A DNA stretch of 64,000 nt from the NCBI GenBank assembly GCA_021234155.1, contig JAJEKV010000032.1:10982099-11046098 (forward strand), written 5' to 3'. Position numbers and translations under genes: made by a program. Positions 23,337 to 34,472 of this stretch are shown one piece after another. Every line of letters begins with the position of its first letter. The first letter of the stretch is position 1. The DNA comes from Isoetes taiwanensis (lineage: Eukaryota > Streptophyta > Lycopodiopsida > Isoetales > Isoetaceae). Under the pieces are notes generated by a model. It saw nothing but the letters and a program-made list of their open reading frames with translations, made no database searches and was not told the origin of the DNA.

Positions 23337-23837
23337 CAAACAAAGTTAACAGAAGTAAGGAGTAGAGCACAGAAGAATGGCGTAAACATAAATGCAAAAT
23401 CCAAAGAAGATTACTTGCCTTCACTTCCATCGCCTAAAATTGTTGGACTTAGCTTTGTCGGAAAAGACTTAACAAATTAGTAGTAGGCTAAACAAATCTA
23501 TGTAGCTAAATAGAGCAATCTACTTCTATTAGCATTATAGTTTACCAGATTTGTAATCGGCAACCCGCTCGTGAGAGGAAACAAATTCAAGCATAAAAAA
23601 TATTTTGATTGCTGGACAGGCCCGAGTTGAGTAGTTATGTCATGTTTAAATGAATCGATCTATAACAGCCAGGTAAACATTTCCTACATGCCCGAAGTGT
23701 GTAACTCAGCCCTATATAGATCGACCTATGATAGGCAGGCAAACTAGAATCCAATACCAGGATAGATGCACCTGGGGAAGCATCGCACAGTGTTCCAATC
23801 CGCCAAGCACGTCCCGCTCAGCCAGACTTCCGCTCAA

Positions 23838-25973
23838 GCCTAGGTGGCATGTTTGAGCCTAGGTGGCATGTTTGAGCCCACCTTGGCATGTTTGAGCCAC
23901 CTGGCATGTTTGAGCCTAGGTGGCATGTTCGAGCCTAGATGGCATGTTTGAGCCTAGGTGGCATGTTTGAGCCACCTTGGCATGTTGGAGCCACATGGCA
24001 TGTTGGAGCCTATGTGGCATGTTGGAGCCCACGTGGCATGTTTGAGCTATCTTGGCTTGTTTGCGCCACCTTGGCATGTTTGAGCCACCTTGGCATGTTT
24101 GAGCCACCTTGGCAAGTTGGAGCATAGATGGCATGTTGGAGCCCACGTGGCATGTTTGAGCACGTTGGAGCCTAGGTTGAAGCCATTTTGTCATGTTGGA
24201 GCCCATGTTGGAGCCACCTTGGCATCTTTGAGCCTAGGTGGCATGTTAGAGCCACCTTGGCATATTGGAGCAAACGTGGCATGTTGGAGAGCCTAGGTGG
24301 CATGTTTGAGCCACCTTGGCATGTTGGAGCCTAGATGGCATGTTGGAGCCTAGGTGGCATGTTGGAGCCCACGTGTCATGTTTGAGCCACCTTGGCAAGT
24401 TGGAGCATAGGTTGCATGTTGTAGGCCGCATGGCATGTTTGAGCATGTTGGAGCCAGGGGGCATGTTTGAGCCATTTTGTCATGTTGGAGTCTAGGTGGC
24501 ATGTTGGAGCCACCTTGGCATGTTTGAGCCTAGTTGGCATGTTAGAGCCACCTTGGCATGTTGGAGCCCACGTGGCATGTTTGAGACACCTTGGCATGTT
24601 GGAGCCTAGATGGCATGTTGGAGCCTAGGTGGCATGTTGGAGCCCATGTGGCATGTTTGAGTCACCTTGGCATGTTGGAGCCTAGGTGGCATGTTGAAGC
24701 CCATGTGGCATGTTTGAGCCACCTTGTCATGTTGGAGCCTAGGTGGCATGTTTGAGCCACCTTGGCATGTTTGAGTCTAGGTGGCATGTTGAGCCACGGT
24801 GGCATGTTGGAGCCTAGGTGGCATGTTTGAGCCAACTTGGCATATTTAAGCCTAGGTGGCATGTTGTGAGCCACCTTGGCATGTTGGAGCCTAGGTGGCA
24901 CATTGGAGCCAACTTGGCATGTTGGAACTCACGTGGCATGTTGGAGCCCAAGTGGCATGTTGGAGCCTAGGTGGCAATGTTGGAGCCTATGTGGCATGCT
25001 AGGTGGCATGTTGGAGTCCACGTGGCATGTCGGAGCGTAGGTGGCATGTTGGAGCCTAGTTGGCATGTTGGAGCCTACATGGCATGTTGGAGCCTAGGTG
25101 GCATGTTTGAGCCACCTTGGCACGCTTGAGCCTAGGTGGCATGTTGGAGCCACCTTGGCATGTTGGAGCCTAGGTGGCATTTTGGAGCCTAGGTGGCACG
25201 TTGGAGCCTAGGTGGCATGCTAGAGCTCACGAGGCATGTTGGAGCCTAGGTGGCATGTTGGAGCCTACGTGGCATGTTGAAGCCTTGGTGGCATGTTGGA
25301 GCCTAGGTGGCATGCTAGGTGGCATGTTGGAGCCTACGTGGCATGTTGGAGCCTAGGTGGCATGTTGGAGCCCACGTGGCATGTTGGAGCCCTAGGTGGC
25401 ATGTTTGAGCCACCTTGGCACGCTTTGAGCCTAGGTGGCATGTTGTAGCCTAGGTGGCATGTTGGAGCCTAGGTGGCACGCTGGAGCCTAGGTGGCATGC
25501 CAGAGCTCACGAGGCATGTTGGAGCCTAGGTGGCATGTTGGAGCCTACGTGGCATGTTGAAGCCTTGGTGGCATGTTGGAGCCTAGGTGGCATATTTGAG
25601 CCACCTTGCATGCTTGAGCCTAGGTGGCACGTTGGAGCCAACTTGGCATGTTGGAGCCTATGTGGCATGTTGGAGCTCACGTGGCATGTTGGAGCCCACG
25701 TGGCATGTTAGAGCCTAGGTGGCATGCTAGGTGGCATGTTGGAGCCCACGTGGCATGTTGGAGCCGTAGGTGGCATGTTGGAGCCTAGGTGGCATATTTG
25801 AGCCACCTTGGCACGCTTGAGCCTAGGTGGCATATTGGAGCCACCTTGGCATGTTGGAGCCTAGGTGGCATGTTGGAGCCTAGGTGGCACGTTGAAGCCT
25901 AGGTGGCATGCTAGAGCTCACGCGGCATGTTGGAGCCTATGTGGCATGTTGGAGCTCACGTGGCATGTTGGAG
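23838..25973. repeat. 19-bp minisatellite, roughly 110 units
   Basis: The array is built from GGAGCCTAGGTGGCATGTT and variants with the same TGGCATGTT end. Three unit types dominate: GCCTAGGTGGC, GCCCACGTGGC and GCCACCTTGGC cores. The first and third cores are nearly reverse complements of each other, and the second contains the palindrome CCACGTGG. From about 25150 a higher-order pattern appears, with closely similar multi-unit blocks beginning near 25174, 25454 and 25865. Because 19 is not a multiple of 3, a 57-bp translational period gives long stop-free frames rich in Trp-His-Val-Gly-Ala. These are not genes. Confidence 0.92.
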
Positions 25974-26006
25974 AGGCCAGACCCCAGGAGACGGACATCA
26001 CAAAGG

Positions 26007-28034
26007 TTACCGAGGCAGGCTTTCCTACTAGTGCTCCTCCGGGAGGGCAAATGCCAACGCCTCCCTTCCCGGAGCCTGGTTTCCCATCCAACCATTGAAT
26101 CCACTCTTCAAGTAACCTGCTTCAAGCAGGTTCAAAAAAATTCAAGATCTGTCCGAGAGAACATATCAAACCGCAAAGTGTCCTGCAGTCGACCGTGTAG
26201 AAACCCAAGTGTTTTGTCGTTCGGGCAGTACAAAGGCTCCGGAATGGAGATTTGACTTCGCCATGTCGTCCGAAACAGCGAAATTACCCTAGGGACCAAG
26301 TTACACGGTCATTTTTTGCAGCAAAAGAAGCACGAACCCTCTACATGGCAGTATTCTGCACCCTCCGCTAAGGCCAATTCACTACGAACGTGTTGGACAT
26401 GAGCTACTTTGGCGCTTCCTGAAGCAGGGGTGGTCTTCTGCCCACGAAACTTGGTCTCCAGGGTAATGTCGATGTTTCGAGTTCGTTGGCAGAGTCAGAT
26501 CACAGTTCCGGGGTGGGACAGTTGCCCGTCCGTGGCCAGGGACCTTCCAGAGAGGACATTTTGGGTCGAACTGCTTCTGGAAGGTTTTAGGGCTCCGTCT
26601 TCTGGCGTCAACGCCCTCCCACTACCTCATGACATTATGCAAGATCCTGGTCCAATCTGGCTAGGGTATGGCCTCCAAAACGTAAACCCTGTGCCTTGCC
26701 AGGTTATTGTAGGGTTTACGTTATGGAGGCCAAAACGTGGTCAGTTGCACTTGGGACCTGGTGTACCTTTTTCAAACATGCATGCGGAGCCATGGCAACT
26801 GAAATAACAGAGTTTGGATCTATTGGCGATCCCGAATCATTCCAAAAATATTTGCTACTACAAAATGTGTTCTTGACTTCTAATTGCGACACTGGGAGGA
26901 GGGTAAATCCAAACCCCATTTCGTCAGTTTCTGTTTTCAACTACAGCTTCTCGACCATGTCTCAAGTGCAACTGAATAAAACTCGACCTCCATAACGTAA
27001 ACCCTACAATAACCTAGCAATGCACAGGGTTTACGTTTTGGAGGCCAAAACGTGGTCGACTTCTTTGATAACTAGGTGGACCATTTCTAAACATGCATGG
27101 GGAGCCATGAGAACTGAAATAACAGAGTTTCGATCTATTCGCCAATCCGAGTGACCCCAAACAATTTTGCTACTGCATAAGGCGCTCTACACTTTTAATT
27201 GTAAAACTAGGAGGAGAATAAATCCAAACCCCATTCTTGCAATTTCTACTGCCTCGTGTTTTCAAACGCAGCTGCTCGACCATGTCCCAAGTGCAACGGA
27301 CCAAAGCCCGACCTCCATAACATAAACCCTACAATAACCTGGCAAGGCACATGGTTTACGTTTGGAGCCCATACCCTAGCCAGATTGGACCAGGAGCTTG
27401 CATAATGTCATGAGGTAGTGGGAGGGCGTTGACGCCAGAAGACGGAGCCCTAAAACCTTCCAGAAGCAGTTCGACCCAAAAGGTCCTCTCTGGAAGGTCC
27501 TTGGCCACGGACGAGCAACTCTCCCACTTCGGAACTGTGATCTGACTCTTCCAACGGACTCGAAACATCGACATTACCCTGGAGACCAAGTTTCGTGGGC
27601 AGAAGACCATCCCTGCTTCAGGAAGCGCCAAAGTAGCTCATGCCCAACACGTTCGTAGTGAATTGGCCTTAGCGGAGGGTGCAGAATACTGCCATGTAGA
27701 GGGTTCGTGCTTCTTTTGCTGCAAAAAATGACCGTGTAACTTGGTCCCTAGGGTAATTTCGCTGTTTCGGACGACATGGCGAAGTCAAATCTCCATTCCG
27801 GAGCCTTTGTACTGCCCGAACGACAAAACACTTGGGTTTCTACACGGTCGACTGCAGGACACTTTGCGGTTTGATATGTTCTCCCGGACAGATCTTGAAT
27901 TTGTTTGAACCTGCTCGAAGCAAGTTACTTGAATGGAGAATTCAACGGTCGGATAGGGAAACCGGGCTCCGGGAAGGGAGGCATTGGCATTTGCCCTCCC
28001 AGAGGAGCACTGGTAGGAAAGCCTGCCTCGGTAA
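26007..28034. repeat. Large inverted repeat (arms about 680 bp)
   Basis: The left arm 26007-26690 is the reverse complement of 27356-28034, with few differences. Both arms contain the phrases CGACCGTGTAGAAACCC and GGGACCAAGTTACACGG in opposite senses. A 91-residue stop-free frame (26409 on plus, 27631 on minus) is simply the same sequence in each arm. The 665-bp centre holds shorter hairpins of the form CCTCCATAACGTAAACCC / GGGTTTACGTTTTGGAGG. Confidence 0.85.
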
Positions 28035-29018
28035 ATCCAAACCCCATTTCGTCAGTTTCTATTGCTTCTTGTTTTCAACTGCAGCTTCTCGACCATATCT
28101 CGAGTGCAACTGAATAAAACTCGACCTCCATAACGTAAACCCTACAATAACCTAGCAATGCACAGGGTTTACGTTTTGGAGGCCAAAACGTGGTCGACTT
28201 CTTTGATAACTAGGTGGACCATTTCTAAACATGCATGGGGAGCCATGAGAACTGAAATAACAGAGTTTCGATCTATTCGCCAATCCGAGTGACCCCAAAC
28301 AATTTTGCTACTGCATAAGGCGCTCTACACTTTTAATTGTAAAACTAGGAGGAGAATAAATCCAAACCCCATTCTTGCAATTTCTACTGCCTCGTGTTTT
28401 CAAACGCAGCTGCTCGACCATGTCCCAAGTGCAACGGACCAAAGCCCGACCTCCATAACGTAAACCCTACAATAACCTGGCAAGGCACAGGGTTTACGTT
28501 TGGAGCCCATACCCTAGCCAGATTGGACCAGGAGCTTGCATAATGTCATGAGGTAGTGGGAGGGCGTTGACGCCAGAAGACGGAGCCCTAAAACCTTCCA
28601 GAAGCAGTTCGACCCAAAAGGTCCTCTCTGGAAGGTCCTTGGCCACGGACGAGCAACTCTCCCACCTCGGAACTGTGATCTGACTCTGCCAACGGACTCG
28701 AAACATCGACATTACCCTGGAGACCAAGTTTCGTGGGCAGAAGACCACCCCTGCTTCAGGAAGCGCCAAAGTAGCTCATGCCCAACACGTTCGTAGTGAA
28801 TTGGCCTTAGCGGAGGGGCGCACACCGCCATGTAGAGGGTTTGTTTCTTTTGTCGCAAAAAATGACCGTGTAACTTGGTCCCTAGGGTAATTTCATTTGT
28901 TTGGACAACATGGCGAAGTCAAATCTCCATTTCGGAGCCTTTGTACTGCCCGAACAACAAAACACTTGGGTTTCTACACGGTCGACTGCAGGACACTTTG
29001 CGGTTTGATATGTTCTTA
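26890..29018. repeat. Direct duplication with 1,138-bp offset
   Basis: The segment from about 26890 to 27880 recurs at about 28027-29018. The offset is exactly 1,138 bp over most of its length. Upstream of 26990 small indels appear, and the copies part ways after TTTGATATGTTCT. The second copy carries extra small deletions near 28815-28850. The duplication includes the right arm of the inverted repeat, so that arm exists three times in total. Confidence 0.85.
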
Positions 29019-29174
29019 GTGCAAATCGTCTAAGTGCAATAAGTTATCTTGTTTTTCAAAGAACCATTGCATTCTTAGAAAGAACCATTGGATAAGATAA
29101 ATTAGATACAATTAAAACCATTGGATGACGTGGATAACTATTGGATTGTCTATGGCGAACCTTAGTACCAACTA

Positions 29175-29680
29175 GATGTAGGCATGGTTTAATGGTGTTC
29201 CACTAATGATATCCAAAATGGGGGGATAATGTTAGGATATTGCATAGTCTTGCCATTTTATAATGCTTGGGGATTTGTTGCAATGGTCCTATTCCCCATA
29301 AACAATTACATCTCAAATTCTTAATGGTCTAAATTATACCAAGATGTAGGAACGGTTTAATGGTGTTCCACTAACGATATCCAAAATGGGAAAATAATGT
29401 TAGGATATTGCATGGTCTTGGCATTTTAATGCTTGGGGATTTGTTCCAATGGTCCTATCCTCCATAAAAAAATACATCTCACAATTCTTAATGGTTTGTT
29501 ATGCAAAAATGTAGGCGTGGTTTAATGGTCTTTCTCTAACAATATCCAAAATGTTAGGATATTGTTAGGATTTTATGATGGTCCTATGACATTAATGCTT
29601 AGGGATTTGTTGCAGCGGTCCTGCACTCCCTCAAGGAATACAAATCAAATTCTTGATGGTTTTGTTATGCAAAAATAGGT
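29175..29680. repeat. Three tandem units of about 166 bp
   Basis: Units begin near 29175, 29343 and 29508 with ATGTAGG followed by a TGGTTTAATGGT phrase. They share TATCCAAAATG, TTAGGATATTG, GGGATTTGTT and AATGGTCCTAT in the same order. Confidence 0.75.
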
Positions 29681-29759
29681 GCTAAGTAATTGAAGTAGTT
29701 GAAGTAACTTGTCTTACATGGAATACTAGTATAAGGACATGTGATCATGCACGTCGCGA

Positions 29760-30245
29760 CAAGAAATGCACATGTAGCAAATCAAGTACTGGTCCTACCA
29801 CTATAAAGACCCGTGGATATGGAAGGATAGGACATGTAGAGAATCAAGTATTCTTTCCTACTTCTATAAAGACATGTGACAATAGAAGTATTACACATGT
29901 CGTAATTCATGTATTCTTTCCTACAATGCCATAGCAAATAAAGTACTCTGTCCTACTACTATAAAGACATGTGACATGGAAGCATACGACATGTAGAGAA
30001 TCAAGTATTCTTTCCTACTTCTATAAAGACATGTGATAATAGAAGTATTACACATGTCGTAATTCATGTATTCTTTCCTACAATGCCTTAGCAAATAAAG
30101 TACTCTGTCCTACTACTATAAAGACATGTGAATGGAAGTATAGGACATGTAGAGAATCAAATATTCTTTCCTACATCTATAAAGACATGTGACAATAGAA
30201 TTATTAGACATGTAGAAATTCAAGTATTCTTTCCTACAGTGGATT
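29760..30245. repeat. Right subterminal array with ACATGT palindromes
   Basis: A unit of about 157 bp is repeated about three times, starting near 29831, 29988 and 30144. It contains CTATAAAGACATGTGACA, GACATGTAGAGAATCAA and TATTCTTTCCTAC. Each unit itself contains two related halves. The position next to the right terminus fits a role as transposase-binding repeats. Confidence 0.75.
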
Positions 30246-30441
30246 GTATTATAAAACGACATGTCACAATAGAAGAAACTACAAAACAACAGTGGATGTT
30301 TTAGTCCACCAAAAAAAGAACACCATTATCGAATAAAACCATATCTCCACAAATCCACATGTAGGATTCTTTGAAAACAGGACATGTAGACCTACCAAAA
30401 CTGATGTTTTCAACAGTGGACCAAAAACCGGGGTGAGTGTG

Positions 30442-31885
30442 CTCTAATACTACTGATTACCGGCTGTCCTGACAATGTGATACGGCCTGAGCATGCCTCG
30501 TATAGCCTATACATTGCATTTTGCAAGTCAAAGGGGGTCCCCAGCTGCCGCAGTCTGCCCCATAACTTGTCTCGGACACTGTGTCAAAAGCTTTTGCGAA
30601 ATCCACGAAACAACAGTACAGGTTTTGTCGGTGATTCTTGCTATCGTCAATCAATGTGTGCCGAGTGAAGATATGATCAATGGTGGAATGCCTGGGCCGA
30701 AAACCTACCTGTGTGAGAGCTCGCACATCTGCCTCCTCTGCCCATATTGTCAGCCGCTGCTCAAGGATGCCAGCCAACAGTTTTGCAAAGAGAGAGCTGA
30801 CCATAATAGTACGATAGTTGGCTGGGCAATGAGGGTCCCCTGCCTTGTATATGGGCACAACTCTACTAGTGGTCCACTGCGGAGGGAAGCCTTCTTGCAA
30901 TGCTTTATTGAATAATGTTGTGAGGACAGGCACCAGTGGAGGCCCAGCCCATTTCAGAAGTTCCGCCTGCATGCCATCTAAATCTGTTGCCTTCCCATTA
31001 GCTAGACCTTGTAGGCCCATGATGACATCCCCCTGACGTGAGCCATGCCTACGTGAAGCCGCTGCAAAGTACTTGTACCCATTGCTCAGGTGATGTTCCC
31101 CGTGGGTCAGGCAGCCTTGCTCAAGACCCTTCTCCAGAATCGTCTTGGGGTGCCGATCCGTGAGACCAAACATCCGCTATTGGCGATGCTCTGCGCAGGT
31201 ATCCGACTTTCTTGTTCTTGAGGAAGGAGCGGTATTGACCGATGGCCTCAGAGGGCGGGAGGTGGGATCGCTGACTTGCCGGGAGTGTGCGTTTGAGCTC
31301 AGACACTCATCATCAAACCATCCGCTTCGGGAAGGTGGCAAATACCGAGGTTCGGTGTGAGCTGCCTCTCCCAAAGCATCTCTCAAAGAATCGTGGGAGA
31401 AGCGTGTGAGTCACCGGAATGCATTTGTTGAAGTGTGGGGAGTTGCAGCAGTCCTAGCAGGTCATGCTCAAGTAGCTGGGCATATGTCCCTGCACGGTCG
31501 TAGTCCAGGCGCAGCTGGGGCACCTGGGGTGTTGAGGCAGTAGATGCACGGGGAGCTTGCCAATGGAGATGCACACGAACAGGGGCTGGTGGTCCGAGTC
31601 CACTTCCTCGTCCCGAGTGTCTGTTCCAATGGAAAAATGGGTAACCAGGTGCAGATCCTGTTCCTCAACCAGCAGATAATCCACCACACTGGAGCCGCCC
31701 CCTTGGTTCTCCTGTCTACAAGTGCAGCATTTGGAAGATTGCCATTGTGCCAACCCATTACAAATAACCAGGTCAAAGATACTAGCCAACAACAACAATT
31801 GCCTGCCACTGGCATGTTTTACTCCCAGATTGTCGTTCTCATTATTTTTGCTTACCACTGGCATGTTTTACTCCCAGATTGTTAG
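30442..31885 (-). mobile_element. 5' half of the same LINE: endonuclease C-terminus and RT N-terminus
   Basis: On the minus strand the piece opens within an AP-like endonuclease. It has LVICNGLAQWQSSKCCTC, SSVVDYLLVEE, and the catalytic SDHQPL (31864-31550). After a linker it enters reverse transcriptase: DLDGMQAELLKWAGPPLVP, SRVVPIYKAGDPHCPANYR, then VGFRPRHSTIDHI and motif A (YCCFVDFAKAFDTV). Frames are broken between about 31177 and 31454 and after motif A near 30570. The 5' end lies near 31810-31885, where a 25-bp phrase ending CTCCCAGATTG is duplicated about 48 bp apart. It is 5'-truncated, as is usual for LINEs. Confidence 0.85.
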
Positions 31886-33550
31886 TTTTGTAAAGCAATT
31901 TAAGCTTTGTGGATATCTGAAAGCTGAATGATGTCAGAACTAGGCCCATCTTAGAACTTTGAGTATTTAAGATGCCTATTGATTCATTTTCGAGTTGACC
32001 TCCTGATTGCCGAGTACCCGATCTCATCCTTGTGGTTCACTGCCTAGTCTTAACGATGGATGCAATGGGCAGATCACCCACAGAGTTGCAAATCAATTAG
32101 CTATATCTTCTCTTGCTCTTTCCTAGCATACGAAAGGCTATTAACAGGTCTACATATATCTCAAGTTCAACTTTCATACTTTCATTAGATTTAGATATAG
32201 ACATGTAAGAGTTGCTTCCATTATTTTTTTATTGGAAGCCTAAACATGAACTATGTGGTTGCAGATTCGAAGAAGCAAATCAAACTGTTTTGATGCTTTG
32301 ATGATGCCATTTTCTTACTCCCCTGGAACCCTAGAAAACCGTACTAGAGGATAATGATGTGCACAAGATTATTTTTCCTAGCTGAGAGCCCGATGCCTAT
32401 GCCTATTATATGCGTACAAGGAATTTGTGGCAGAGGAGTGCCTGCAGATAAGAGGAGCTGCAGAAATAGAAGAACTCCTTACTTTGTTGCTTACTCTCTT
32501 TTTACTTCCATATTAGCGACAGAGATAACATCTTCTTATGTTCCTTTTGTTTTGTTATAAATTGCTTGTGATCTTTAGCTTGCTCTATCTAATGTTAAAA
32601 TAATGTCTGTCTGTACCTAGTTAGAAATGCCTTGCTCTGAAGTTAAAATGTATCCGTTCCTGCTCTATGATATTGTCAAAGTTGTTTTGCAGGTTGTAAG
32701 ATCTGGCCATGCATAATTGAGCAAAATTAGATTGCACAAAATTAGGCTTTTGTGCAGCTTTGCTTCTATATTGGGTATTATACTATGGAAATGACAAATA
32801 AGCACCTGCGATAATTATATATATGCAAGTAGAAATGCATGCTAGGCATTTACTTAATGGGAATGGCAAGCTCAATTCAACTGGTTGTTAGCGTAGTCTA
32901 CTAAGCTTATTTCTTTATTAGCATTGTGTGAGAGATGCTCTACTGCAATGTAAGCTAGACTGCATTGTGTGGGTAAGCTAGACTGGCAGCCTTTATAGAT
33001 GGAAAGAAGAACTTGCTAATTTTGTTTTTATTGCTAGAGGCGGATCCTTATATGCCAATTCTTATTCTGGCACAAATGAAATTCTTCATTATATTGCTTG
33101 TACGAACACTATCATTTATTTCTACATGACTTGAATTGAATTGTACATGAAAGAGATTGGCATTATTGGAACAACGCAATCGTGCAACTTTTGCAGTTTA
33201 TGTGATGGTTTTCCTCGAAGATTTTATTATTTGATTTCGCTACATTTAAGAGCAAAACATTGAATGCACATGTGAAAGCACTTCTGAAGGTCAACTCCAA
33301 GGAACCTTTTACATTAATTGTGTTCTTTACTTGCTTTAACAAATTAAATTGGTATATTAGATTCATAGATTTGATATGTAGATGCTTCTACATGAACAAG
33401 GTATAAGTTAGAAGTTACAAGAAACTTATAGCGGCGGCCAAGGCCGCCGCGAACGTTTCTCTAGTTCCAACCCGCTGAGGTTTGGCCCACTATTAACGTT
33501 CAACCTGTCAATGCAATGCATGCTTAATAATGGGTTTCTATTCACAAGGG
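31886..33550. other. Intergenic sequence
   Basis: No gene is supported. A perfect GC-rich hairpin with 9-bp arms and an AA loop (GCGGCGGCC / GGCCGCCGC) sits at 33431-33450. Other short frames lack domains. Confidence 0.35.
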
Positions 33551-33559
33551 TGCGAGACC

Positions 33560-33700
33560 ACATGTGGTAGCATTTATGAATTGCCGAACAGGCGGGATTT
33601 GAACCCACATTATTGCCTTGTGTCCTCTTGCCCATACGATAGATAGTTGCTGCGAGACGACCATGAGATTCCCAATGCTGGTATCGCTTTCTCTCTTTTA
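33560..33700 (-). repeat. tRNA-related SINE-like unit
   Basis: On the minus strand the sequence contains GGTTCAAATCC within GTGGGTTCAAATCCCGCC. This fits the RNA polymerase III box B consensus and can form a T-arm. A matching acceptor stem and a clear anticodon arm are not seen, so this is a SINE head or tRNA relic rather than a tRNA gene. Confidence 0.5.
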
Positions 33701-33723
33701 TCCTCTCCTTTTTATCACCCGAT

Positions 33724-34011
33724 GCGAGTCAGTGGGGTTTAAGCCTGGATGGGTGCTGCCCAGAACCAATGGCCTGACCACTAGGCTAATAGCGCGGTTG
33801 CCATTATCTCTTTCTCGCCATCCATTGCTAGTCAGTGGGTTTTGAGCCTGGATGGGTGATGCCCAGAACCAATGGCCTGACCACTAGGCTAACAACGCGA
33901 TGGACCTTTTTGTTTATTTAGCTGCACCCGATGATGGGCAGTGGGCTTTGAGCCTGGATGGGGGTTTCCCATAACCATTAGCTTAACCACTTGGGCGATC
34001 AACGCGGTGAG
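33724..34011 (-). repeat. Three tandem tRNA-like SINE heads, 104-bp period
   Basis: Three units occupy about 33724-33802, 33827-33903 and 33932-34011. On the minus strand each has a box A-like TTAGCCTAGTGGTCAGG. Then come a TGGTT..GGG segment, CCCATCCAGGCTCAAA (a weak box B), and CCCACTG, followed by a purine-rich tail. Units 1 and 2 are very similar and unit 3 is more diverged. The layout suits a tRNA-derived SINE that has been tandemly duplicated. Confidence 0.6.
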
Positions 34012-34332
34012 CATCTTTTATCTCTGCCTCATTTGTTTAATGTAATTTATTTGTTTTTATGTTTCTAGTTTGATTTGTTGAAGAATAGATGTGGGGAACC
34101 TCATGGTAATCAAACAAAGATGCCATCTATCGTATGGGCCGAAAGGGAATGGGATGAGAGATATAGAGCACGCACCTTGTTTGAAGTATGCATGGAATGG
34201 AAGTGGATCTACCGGGTTGTCTCATCATTGCCAGATGGCGCATTGGTCCACGAAATGCCTTGTGGACCAACAATGGCCGGAGTTTTGTATGCGAGGGGCA
34301 AAGCACAGTCCCGCTATGGCGGACGTCGGAAT

Positions 34333-34472
34333 AATGGCCGCAATAAATGCAAAGTGTATTAATGGCCGCAATAAATGCAAAGTGTATTAATGGCCGCAAT
34401 AAATACAAAGTGCACACATGTCTCATCAAGTTATTAGAGTGTATTAATGGTCGCAATAAATGCAAAGTGCAT
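34333..34472. repeat. 28-bp tandem repeats
   Basis: Three contiguous copies of AATGGCCGCAATAAATGCAA plus AGTGTATT begin at 34333, 34361 and 34389. A fourth, slightly changed copy lies at 34446-34472 after a 29-bp spacer. Confidence 0.85.

Larger units (their letters stand above)
19890..30441. mobile_element. Giant CACTA-like element inserted into a LINE
   Basis: The 10,552-bp element has inverted ends. The left reads CACACTGACCCC, two bases, then TTTTTGGTCCACAGTTG. The right, on the minus strand, reads CACACTCACCCC, two bases, then TTTTTGGTCCACTGTTG. It is flanked by CTC at 19887-19889 and 30442-30444. Removing the insert with one CTC rejoins the LINE frame as SSIRVRQGCPLSP, so both boundaries are supported independently. 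The 3-bp duplication, the CAC-starting ends and the subterminal repeat arrays fit the CACTA/EnSpm superfamily, though CACAC replaces CACTA. No transposase is visible. Its cargo includes possible captured exons, a 19-bp minisatellite and a 3-kb inverted or duplicated block. Confidence 0.85.

Noticed and set aside
23916-25711. Multiple open frames rich in Trp, His, Val, Gly and Ala
   Set aside because: They are translations of the 19-bp minisatellite. The absence of stops follows from the repeat sequence, not from selection.
26409-28769. A 91-residue protein apparently encoded three times (26409 plus, 27631 and 28769 minus)
   Set aside because: All three are the same duplicated block in different orientation. 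Similarity is as strong in the flanking non-coding DNA, and no family or conserved start context is evident.
29760-30245. A CRISPR-like array
   Set aside because: The spacers are as similar as the repeats, the context is a plant transposon, and the units are too long.
33582-33650. A functional tRNA gene on the minus strand
   Set aside because: The T-arm and box B are good, but no matching acceptor stem, D-arm or anticodon arm could be placed at normal spacing.
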